A stretch of DNA of 12,386 bases, from NCBI GenBank assembly GCA_029335925.2, contig JARJMX020000168.1:1-12386 (forward strand), read 5' to 3'. Below, one piece after another: positions 1 through 6,046 of this stretch (positions are counted from its first letter, which is position 1; the number at the start of each line of letters is the position of its first letter). The position numbers and the translations under genes were made by a program. The notes beneath the pieces are model-generated. The model was not told the DNA's origin, did no database searches, and saw only the letters and a list, made by a program, of their open reading frames with translations. The DNA comes from Gammaproteobacteria bacterium (GTDB lineage Bacteria; Pseudomonadota; Gammaproteobacteria; Halothiobacillales; Halothiobacillaceae).

Positions 1-908
1 ACCCCAGCCTGCATGGCATGCACGACCTGCGGGGCCAGGACATAGATCCCGGCGCTGACGAAAAAGTGATGCACGGGCTTTTCGATGATGTCGAGGATAC
101 GTTGCCCCTCGTGCTCGATCACCCCATAGGGGACCTGGAAGTCGTACTGGCGGGTGCAGACCGTGGCCGCGGGAGTGTGGCGATCGTGATCCTGCAACAG
201 GGCCTCATAGTTCACCCGGGTCATGATGTCGCCATTGACCACAATGATGGGGCGTTGGACCGCCTCCTTCGGCAAAAGGCTAAGGCAGCCTGCGGTTCCA
301 AGCGGGGTGTCCTCGTGGATGTAGTGGATGTTCACCCCCCAACGGCTGCCGTCCTGGAAGTGCTCGATGACCTGCTCTCGCAGGTAGTGCACCGAGATGT
401 AGAAGCGATAAAACCCATAGTCGATCAGATCCTGGAGGATGTGCTCAAGCATGGGCTTGCCGCCGACCTGGAGCATGGGCTTAGGGCAGGTGTCCGTCAA
501 CGGCCGCAGGCGGGTGCCAAAACCACCCGCCATCAGGAACACAGGATTCTCCAGCCGCGGGCGCTTGAGCAGGTCGGTTAAGGTCTCCAGCCCAGCGAGC
601 ACCCCCTGCGCGTCCACGATCGGTACCTGCAGCACTTGGGCATTACCCAGCAGGCGCAGGGCCTCCTCACGGCTGTAGTGGCGTGGCAGCACATGCGGCT
701 GGGAGTTCATGACCTCGACCACCGGCGCGGTCAGGGGGAGGTGGCGCAGGATGCCGCGGCGGATATCCCCGTCGGTGACCGTGCCGAGTAGTTTTCCCGC
801 ATCATCCACCACCAGCGCAATCCGTTTGGCGCCCTGGTCGATGACCTCGATGGCCCGATGGATACTGTCCTCCGGGCTGAGCAGAATGGTGCGCCAATCA
901 AAGCTCAT
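1..908 (-). CDS. ptmE: Sugar-1-phosphate nucleotidyltransferase with N-terminal CBS pair (PtmE/LegX-like), partial
   Basis: 302 residues are visible; the 3' end lies beyond the left edge. Residues about 8-118 form two CBS repeats (TVTDGDIRRG at 43-52 is typical). A nucleotidyltransferase fold then starts at about 122, with the signature MAGGFGTRLRPLT (126-138) followed by PKPML, and VVNGDI (223-228) as the metal/sugar-phosphate motif. Relatives of this architecture are about 350 residues long, so roughly 50 are missing. In Campylobacter, PtmE guanylylates glucosamine-1-phosphate to start the GDP-sugar route to legionaminic acid; assigning that reaction here is inference from architecture and neighbours. 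The ATG at 908 is preceded by a strong GAGGAGAGAGG ribosome binding site and lies 12 bp after the legH stop, so it should be the last visible gene of the leg operon. A generic mannose- or glucose-1-phosphate nucleotidyltransferase is the alternative. Confidence 0.85.
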   Translation of the reverse strand, partial: MSFDWRTILLSPEDSIHRAIEVIDQGAKRIALVVDDAGKLLGTVTDGDIRRGILRHLPLTAPVVEVMNSQPHVLPRHYSREEALRLLGNAQVLQVPIVDAQGVLAGLETLTDLLKRPRLENPVFLMAGGFGTRLRPLTDTCPKPMLQVGGKPMLEHILQDLIDYGFYRFYISVHYLREQVIEHFQDGSRWGVNIHYIHEDTPLGTAGCLSLLPKEAVQRPIIVVNGDIMTRVNYEALLQDHDRHTPAATVCTRQYDFQVPYGVIEHEGQRILDIIEKPVHHFFVSAGIYVLAPQVVHAMQAG

Positions 909-920
909 GATCCTCTCTCC

Positions 921-1556
921 TCACAATGGCTTGTCGGTGTGACCCGGGATGTGCCGCACCCGGGGCGGGATGTTTCGGCGTACCGTCGCCCCGGCAGCCA
1001 CTTGAGCCCCCTCGCCGATCTGTACCCCAGGCAGCAGCACGGCCCCCGCACCGATAAAGGCCCCCTCGCCCACTCGCACCCCACCACAGAGAATGGCTCC
1101 GGGGGCGAGGTGGGCATGCGCCCCGATCTGACAGTCATGATCCACCCTGCAGCCGGTATTGAGCAGGGCGTCTTCACCGATCATGCTGCCGGGCTGGATG
1201 ACTGCCCCGGCCATGATCTGAACCCCGCTTTCCGTATGCACATCCCGCGCCAAGATGGCCGAGGGGTGGATAAGCGCGGGGGTATCAAGCCCCAAGTCAC
1301 GCACTCGGTGATAGAGGGCGGCGCGCAGAGTGGGGCGGTGCGGCAGCAGCCCCAAACCTAGGACATAGGCATGATCGCCTGCCTTTTTGCTTTGAAGCCA
1401 AGTGTCATCGCCCAGTACCGGCAACCCCAGCCAGTCCGTCCCGGCCGCAAGGTCAGGCGTCAGAAAACCGGCAACAGGCCACCCGAGGCAGCGCAGCACG
1501 TCCAGCACGACCCGCGCATGGCCACCATGCCCCAGAATGACGATGGACTTATTCAT
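921..1556 (-). CDS. legH: Legionaminic acid pathway N-acetyltransferase (NeuD/PglD family)
   Basis: This 211-residue protein has the two-part NeuD/PglD layout. An N-terminal Rossmann-like segment carries the glycine-rich IVILGHGGHAR (5-15), and from about 95 a left-handed beta-helix of hexapeptide repeats follows (for example IGEDAL, IGAHAHL, VGEGAFIGAGAVL, IGEGAQVAAGA). His140 in VDHDC matches the catalytic base position of PglD-type sugar acetyltransferases. The family uses acetyl-CoA to acetylate the 4-amino group of UDP- or GDP-linked 4-amino-4,6-dideoxy sugars, which here would be the LegC product. The reading frame extends upstream to 1766, but the ATG at 1556 begins directly at the conserved N terminus and overlaps the legI stop by 8 bp (ATGAATAA), so it is chosen. 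Position in the operon supports legH over a sialic acid O-acetyltransferase (NeuD), which is the main alternative. Confidence 0.88.
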   Translation of the reverse strand: MNKSIVILGHGGHARVVLDVLRCLGWPVAGFLTPDLAAGTDWLGLPVLGDDTWLQSKKAGDHAYVLGLGLLPHRPTLRAALYHRVRDLGLDTPALIHPSAILARDVHTESGVQIMAGAVIQPGSMIGEDALLNTGCRVDHDCQIGAHAHLAPGAILCGGVRVGEGAFIGAGAVLLPGVQIGEGAQVAAGATVRRNIPPRVRHIPGHTDKPL

Positions 1557-2628
1557 CCAGCAGACTGCCTGCCTCGTAGTCACGGGAGGCCGGCCGGCCA
1601 AGGAGCTCCCAGTAACGCATCGGTGGCATCCCCGTCCCCGGACGGAGGATGGCGATGTGCTCGGGCTTAAAGCGTTCCCCGGCGCGAATGGTGGTGCGGG
1701 CGACGAGGCTCTTACGTGCCACCTGGGCGGTGGAATACTCGGTCGGGGTCGGGCGTTTGATGCCATCGCCTAGGGCCTGACCAATGGCACGTATGCCCTG
1801 GATCATGGCCGCAAGCTCCAAAGGTTCCAACGAGGCGGCATGGTCTGGCCCTGGCAGCGTGCGGTCGAGGGTGAAGTGCTTTTCGATCACCACCGCCCCA
1901 AGCGCCGCCGCGGCGAGCGCAATAGACGCGCCCTGAGTGTGATCTGAATAGCCCACCGGCACACCGAAGGCGGCGTGGAGGGTATCCATGGCACGCAGGT
2001 TCACGCTCTCCAGCGCGGCGGGGTAATCACTGGTGCAGTGCAGCAGGGTCAAGTCACGGCGCAGAGCGGCCTGGCCTTCGACGCTGGTATAGGCCGCGCG
2101 GAAGGCCGCGGACGAGGGCTGCTCCTCGGCCCCAGCAATGCGGCCGAAGGCAATCACCCCCAGCGCTTCCTCCACCTCTGCCAGGGTGGCCATACCGGTG
2201 GAAACGATCAGCGCACAGCCGCTGCGCGCGTGTTCAAGCAAGAAAGGGGCGTTAGTGAGCTCGCCGGAGGGGATCTTCAGCAGCTCCAAGCCCAGCTCAT
2301 CGCGCAAAAAGCGCAGGCTCTCGCCATCGAAGGCGGTGGAGAGAAAACGTAACCCCAACCGTTCGGCCTCAGCCTTCAGTTCATGGTGCAGGGCAAAGGG
2401 CAGCTCTAGACGCTTGAGCATTTCAAACTGCGATTCGGCCGCCCCTGTGGCCTGCTGCTGGTAGGCCGCCTTGGGAGCTTCGCGGGTGACCAACGCCTCG
2501 GCCTTGAAGGTCTGAAACTTGACCATATCCGCCCCGGCGCGCGCGGCGGCCTCAATCAGGGCGAAGGCCAGATCGGGCTGACCGTTATGATTGACACCCG
2601 CCTCGGCGATGACCTGGATGGGCTTCAT
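1549..2628 (-). CDS. legI: N,N'-diacetyllegionaminic acid synthase (NeuB family)
   Basis: 359 residues. The enzyme condenses phosphoenolpyruvate with a 6-deoxy-2,4-diacetamido hexose to give a nine-carbon nonulosonic acid. The NeuB TIM-barrel domain covers about 1-285: AEAGVNHNG (8-16), KIPSGE (118-123), HCTSDYPA (197-204), GYSDHT (226-231) and EKHFTLDRTLPGPDH (249-263) are all conserved. A C-terminal SAF (antifreeze-like) domain follows at about 303-359, with RPGTGMPP (329-336). A GTG lies two codons upstream at 2634. The ATG at 2628 is preferred because it overlaps the legG stop as ATGA and has GGAG five bases upstream, pointing to translational coupling. NeuB-family sequence alone does not firmly separate legionaminic, sialic and pseudaminic acid synthases. 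The legB/legC/legG/legH neighbours make the legionaminic assignment the best one. Confidence 0.88.
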   Translation of the reverse strand: MKPIQVIAEAGVNHNGQPDLAFALIEAAARAGADMVKFQTFKAEALVTREAPKAAYQQQATGAAESQFEMLKRLELPFALHHELKAEAERLGLRFLSTAFDGESLRFLRDELGLELLKIPSGELTNAPFLLEHARSGCALIVSTGMATLAEVEEALGVIAFGRIAGAEEQPSSAAFRAAYTSVEGQAALRRDLTLLHCTSDYPAALESVNLRAMDTLHAAFGVPVGYSDHTQGASIALAAAALGAVVIEKHFTLDRTLPGPDHAASLEPLELAAMIQGIRAIGQALGDGIKRPTPTEYSTAQVARKSLVARTTIRAGERFKPEHIAILRPGTGMPPMRYWELLGRPASRDYEAGSLLDE

Positions 2629-3800
2629 AGGCACTCCACGGGAAGGTCGTAGAAAGGCTTGCGCATAAGGCTGGCGCGATCCACCTGGCGAAGGATCTCC
2701 AGCATTCGCCGAGCGGCATCCCCGGTGCCGTAAGGATTGACAACCTGCGCAAGGCCCGCCTGAAAGTCAGGGCTGAGGGCACGGCGGATGGCCGCCTCGA
2801 TCTCGGGTGTGCGGGGGCCGCAGTCGATCACGCTCTCCGCCCGCAGCCGCCCTCGCTGGCGGTCACCGATGTTCACCGTGGCCGTACCAACGCTTGGGGC
2901 CTCGATGATCCCGCTGGAAGAATTGCCGATCACCACCGACACCTCACGCAGCAGGGAGAGGTAGCGCACCTGGCCAAGGCTGGCAAACAGGTGGCAGCGT
3001 GCGAGGTGCCGAGCGACGTAGTCCTCAAGCAGGGGGATCATGGCCCGGCCACCGGGATCGGCATTGGGCAGGGTGAAGATGATGTGCGCCTCGGTAAAAG
3101 CGTCCAGGGCCTCCAGTAGGGCACGGCACTGGCTCGCGGCGTCCTCGGCATCCAGGGTGGCCGGATGAAAGGTGACGAGCAAGGTCTGTGGCGCAAGGGC
3201 AAACCCCAGCGCCTGCTCCAGTTCGGCTCGCCGGAGAAGTGGCGTGCGGGTGAGGTGATCCAATCCCGGCGCTCCCACGGTGAATACCCGCTCTGGCAGC
3301 TCTCCCATCTGAATGACTCGCCGCCGATAGGGCTCCGCTGCAGTGAAATGCAGGGCGGCGAGCTTGGTGATGGCATGGCGAAAGCCCTCATCCAACGCGC
3401 CCTCGGTCACCTCGCCGCCGTGGATGTGGGCAATGGGGATGCGCTGGACAAAGGCCGCTGCGGCCGCGGCCAGCATTTCGAAGCGATCGCCGAGGATGAC
3501 CACGTACTCGGGGAGCAGTTGGGCGAAGGTCTCGGCCAAACCCATCATACCCACCCCCATAGCCCGCGCCACCGCCTCGGTGGCATCTGAATGCAGGTCA
3601 AGATCAATCCGCGCCGCGATGGGAAAGCCATCGCGCTCGATCACCTCCACCGTATGACCGAACTCCGACATCAGGTGCATGCCAGTGACCACGAGCTGGA
3701 GCTCAAAGTCCGCTGAGACATGCAGGTCGTGGATTAGCCAGTAGAGCAGGCCATAATCCGCCCGTGTGCCCGTGATGACTGCGATTCTACGTCGCGGCAT
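2625..3800 (-). CDS. legG: NDP-N,N'-diacetylbacillosamine 2-epimerase (hydrolysing), NeuC family
   Basis: 391 residues of the UDP-GlcNAc 2-epimerase (Epimerase_2) family, hydrolysing NeuC/LegG type. Diagnostic segments are ITGTRADYG (9-17), VILGDRFEM (101-109), AHIHGGEVTEGALDE (124-138) and GNSSSGIIEAPS (292-303), followed by NIGDRQRGR (310-318). The reaction releases the nucleotide and inverts C2, giving free 2,4-diacetamido-2,4,6-trideoxymannose, the substrate of LegI. The frame is open to 3818, but the ATG at 3800 starts the conserved PRRRIAVITGTRADYG segment and has GGGAGG five bases upstream. It begins one base after the legC stop and ends in a 4-bp overlap with legI. NeuC of sialic acid synthesis shares this fold; the neighbouring legB and legC argue for LegG. 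Confidence 0.88.
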   Translation of the reverse strand: MPRRRIAVITGTRADYGLLYWLIHDLHVSADFELQLVVTGMHLMSEFGHTVEVIERDGFPIAARIDLDLHSDATEAVARAMGVGMMGLAETFAQLLPEYVVILGDRFEMLAAAAAAFVQRIPIAHIHGGEVTEGALDEGFRHAITKLAALHFTAAEPYRRRVIQMGELPERVFTVGAPGLDHLTRTPLLRRAELEQALGFALAPQTLLVTFHPATLDAEDAASQCRALLEALDAFTEAHIIFTLPNADPGGRAMIPLLEDYVARHLARCHLFASLGQVRYLSLLREVSVVIGNSSSGIIEAPSVGTATVNIGDRQRGRLRAESVIDCGPRTPEIEAAIRRALSPDFQAGLAQVVNPYGTGDAARRMLEILRQVDRASLMRKPFYDLPVECL

Positions 3801-3801
3801 C

Positions 3802-4953
3802 TCAACCTCCCACCACACGGGCCGAGCTTGGGATGTTCACCACCGTCGCCGCCAGGTGCTCGGTCATTGGCAAAGGGCCACGCCGGGCCTTTTCGTACAT
3901 CGGCAGGCGGTGCATGGGGGTCCACAGCGGGCGGGTCATAACCCCAGCTGCGTTCGTGGCCGCAAGGAAGGCGTCGCGCTCGGCCTCATCTACAAGGCGC
4001 AGAGCATTGAGCCAGTAGTTGCTGCGCGCCCCCGCCGGTTCGTGCACAAAAGCAACGCCTTGCGCCGCACACCAGCGGGCATAGGCCGCGGCCACCTCAC
4101 GCTTGTCGGCCAAAAGCTCGGGCAAGCGTTCCATCTGTGCCACACCAAAGGCGGCATTGAGGTTGGGTAGGCGGTAGTTGAACCCCACTTCATCGTGTTC
4201 GAAGGCCCAAGGGTGGGGCTTCTTGGCCGTGGTGGTCAGGTGCTTGGCGCGGCGGGCCAGGTCTTCGTCATCGGTGACGATCATCCCCCCACCGCCGGTG
4301 GTGATGATCTTGTTGCCGTTGAAGCTGAAAACCCCCAGACGACCGAAGGTGCCGCAATACCGCCCATTCCGTACGCTTCCCAAGGCTTCGGCTGCATCCT
4401 CGATCAGATCAATACCCCATGCATTGCAGATCGCGGCGATCTTCTCAATCCGCACCGGATGGCCAAGGGTATGCATGGGCACACAGGCGCGAATCCGACG
4501 CCCGCTATCCCGCGCGTAAGCACCATCGTCGCGCCGCTCGGCGTGCTCCGCCAGCCAGTCAACAAGGGCCTCGGGCGAAAGGCCCAAGGTCTCTTCATCC
4601 ACATCCACGAACACCGGCTCCGCACCGCAGTAATGGATGGCATTGCAGGTGGCAACAAAGGTCAGGGATTGGGTCAGCACCAAGTCTCCTGCCCTCACGC
4701 CGGCCACCACCAGGGCAGCATGCAGCGCGGCGGTGCCATTGACTGCAGCTACGGCATACCGACTACCCAAGAAGGCAGCCACTTGCCGCTCGAACTCGGT
4801 CACAAAGGCCCCGACGCTGGAAACGAAGCCGGAATCGATGGCCTCTCCCACGCGTGCCTTCTCCCGCGCCCCCATCACCGGGGCATGCAGCGGGATGCTC
4901 GCCGTAGGCTCGCCATAAAGCTCACGCACAAAACGGATGAAGGACTCAGACAT
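3802..4953 (-). CDS. legC: LegC-family PLP-dependent sugar aminotransferase
   Basis: 383 residues of the DegT/DnrJ/EryC1 family (aspartate aminotransferase fold). NGTAALHAAL (72-81) lies in the PLP phosphate-binding region, IEDAAEALGS (184-193) supplies the Asp186 that pairs with the pyridine nitrogen, and FSFNGNKIITTGGGG (209-223) carries Lys215, the expected internal aldimine lysine. LegC enzymes aminate C4 of the 4-keto-6-deoxy intermediate made by LegB, usually with glutamate as donor. Length is normal for the family. The ATG at 4953 overlaps the end of legB by 8 bp (4946-4953). The stop lies one base before the legG start, so the two products are probably translated together. PglE- or PseC-like aminotransferases are related alternatives, but the cluster fits LegC. 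Confidence 0.9.
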   Translation of the reverse strand: MSESFIRFVRELYGEPTASIPLHAPVMGAREKARVGEAIDSGFVSSVGAFVTEFERQVAAFLGSRYAVAAVNGTAALHAALVVAGVRAGDLVLTQSLTFVATCNAIHYCGAEPVFVDVDEETLGLSPEALVDWLAEHAERRDDGAYARDSGRRIRACVPMHTLGHPVRIEKIAAICNAWGIDLIEDAAEALGSVRNGRYCGTFGRLGVFSFNGNKIITTGGGGMIVTDDEDLARRAKHLTTTAKKPHPWAFEHDEVGFNYRLPNLNAAFGVAQMERLPELLADKREVAAAYARWCAAQGVAFVHEPAGARSNYWLNALRLVDEAERDAFLAATNAAGVMTRPLWTPMHRLPMYEKARRGPLPMTEHLAATVVNIPSSARVVGG

Positions 4954-5941
4954 TGTAGATGCCGGTCTTGTAGCGCCTAAGGTTGTCGGGGTTGGTGAAC
5001 CAAGTGATAGTGCGCGCCAGTCCTTCGCGAATATCTACCTGTGGCCTGAATCCGGTCAGACGTTTGATCTTGCTGTTGTCGCACCACAGCCGAAAGACCT
5101 CGGAACCCTGTGGACGTAGGCGGCGCTTATCCTGTATCACCTCGATATTGGTCCCCATCAGCTCGCGGATGAGGTTCAAAATCTCGCCAATCGAGATCTC
5201 GTAGTTTGAGCCAATATTGACTACCTCGCCTACCGCTGCCTCGCACTCGGCGAGGGCGATGAAACCGCGGCAGGTGTCCTCGACGTAGTTGAAATCGCGT
5301 GTAGGGGTCAAATCGCCCAGCTCGATGCTGCGCTTGCCTGAGGCAATCTGGCTGATGATGGTCGGAATCACCGCGCGCGCTGACTGGCGCGGGCCGTAGG
5401 TGTTGAAGGGACGGGCCACAGTGAGCGGTAGGCCAAAGCTGTGGTAGAAACTCTGAGCGATGGCGTCCGCACCGATCTTAGAAGCGCTGTAGGGCGATTG
5501 TGGCTGGAGCGGATGCTGCTCGTCGATTGGCACGTAGCGCGCCGTACCGTAGACCTCGCTGGTCGAGGTGTGGATCACCCGCTTCACCCCGGCCTCCAAA
5601 GCAGCCTGGCAGATGTTCAGCGTACCGCGCACGTTGGTGTCCACATAGCTCTCGGGCGCCACGTAGGAATAGGGAATGGCAATCAGTGCCGCAAGGTGGA
5701 AGACCACATCCACATCCTTCAGCAACGTGCGGCAGAAGTGGGCATCACGGATATCCCCACTGACCACCTCGATCGCCTCCCGGCACGCTACATCCTCCAG
5801 CCAGCCCCAGTGGTTGAAGCTGTTGTACTGGGCCAGGGCACGTACGGAGTAGCCACGGGCAACGAGCATTTCTACCAGGTGGGAGCCAATGAAACCATCG
5901 GCTCCGGTCACAAGGACGCGGCGAGCGGCTTGAGCAGTCAT
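4946..5941 (-). CDS. legB: NAD-dependent 4,6-dehydratase LegB (extended SDR family)
   Basis: 331 residues, first gene of the nonulosonate operon. It converts a nucleotide-linked GlcNAc to the 4-keto-6-deoxy sugar. The N terminus has the NAD-binding VTGADGFIGSHL (11-22). The segment YNSFNHWGWLED (39-50) is a hallmark of LegB as opposed to PseB. HLAA (82-85), HTSTSEVYG (124-132, catalytic Thr region) and the YSASK Tyr151/Lys155 pair complete the active site; RPFNTYGPRQ (177-186) is typical of extended SDRs. The open frame runs upstream to 6346, but that part is antisense to maf. The ATG at 5941 starts exactly at the conserved N terminus with AAAGGA upstream. A sigma-70-like promoter lies just ahead (5967-5995). 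Whether the substrate is UDP- or GDP-GlcNAc cannot be read from the sequence; the adjacent ptmE-like gene favours GDP. Confidence 0.9.
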   Translation of the reverse strand: MTAQAARRVLVTGADGFIGSHLVEMLVARGYSVRALAQYNSFNHWGWLEDVACREAIEVVSGDIRDAHFCRTLLKDVDVVFHLAALIAIPYSYVAPESYVDTNVRGTLNICQAALEAGVKRVIHTSTSEVYGTARYVPIDEQHPLQPQSPYSASKIGADAIAQSFYHSFGLPLTVARPFNTYGPRQSARAVIPTIISQIASGKRSIELGDLTPTRDFNYVEDTCRGFIALAECEAAVGEVVNIGSNYEISIGEILNLIRELMGTNIEVIQDKRRLRPQGSEVFRLWCDNSKIKRLTGFRPQVDIREGLARTITWFTNPDNLRRYKTGIYNV

Positions 5942-5966
5942 AGGCAATCCTTTGACATGAAACAGG

Positions 5967-5995
5967 ATTATGGGGGCAGCATAGCCGAAGGTCAT
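5967..5995 (-). promoter_or_regulatory. Candidate sigma-70 promoter for the leg operon
   Basis: Read on the minus strand, ATGACC (5990-5995, 4 of 6 to TTGACA) is followed after exactly 17 bp by CATAAT (5967-5972, 5 of 6 to TATAAT). Transcription would start near 5960, giving a leader of about 20 nt that carries the AAAGGA ribosome binding site of legB. The inverted repeat at 5997-6020 abuts the upstream edge of the -35 box. This is a by-eye match with no expression evidence. Confidence 0.5.
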
Positions 5996-5996
5996 T

Positions 5997-6020
5997 GGCT
6001 TGCCTATGATTAGGCAAGCC
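5997..6020. promoter_or_regulatory. Perfect 9-bp inverted repeat between legB and maf (possible operator)
   Basis: GGCTTGCCT (5997-6005) and AGGCAAGCC (6012-6020) are perfect reverse complements separated by six bases (ATGATT). The site sits in the 105-bp divergent spacer, one base beyond the predicted legB -35 box and 27 bp before the maf start. A TATGAT (6005-6010), which would make a good -10 box for maf, falls in its centre, though no good -35 accompanies it. No T-run follows on either strand, so it is unlikely to be a terminator. The placement suits a dimeric regulator acting on both genes; that role is inference. Confidence 0.45.
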
Positions 6021-6046
6021 CCCACAGGACCCTCTGGATAAGCACC

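Noticed and set aside
1557..1766. N-terminal extension of legH by 70 codons
   Set aside because: It overlaps legI in another frame, is Pro/Arg-rich and unlike NeuD proteins. The ATG at 1556 starts the conserved domain.
4195..4980. A 261-codon plus-strand open frame opposite legC and the end of legB
   Set aside because: It lies wholly antisense to well-conserved enzymes, its translation resembles no known family, and long antisense frames are expected in GC-rich coding DNA.
5952..5957. Consensus TTGACA on the plus strand, possible -35 for maf
   Set aside because: No acceptable -10 box occurs 16-18 bp downstream, and it lies within the legB leader on the other strand.
5997..6020. Reading the legB-maf inverted repeat as an intrinsic terminator
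   Set aside because: No T-run follows on either strand, and it sits upstream of both divergent genes, where no transcript is expected to end.
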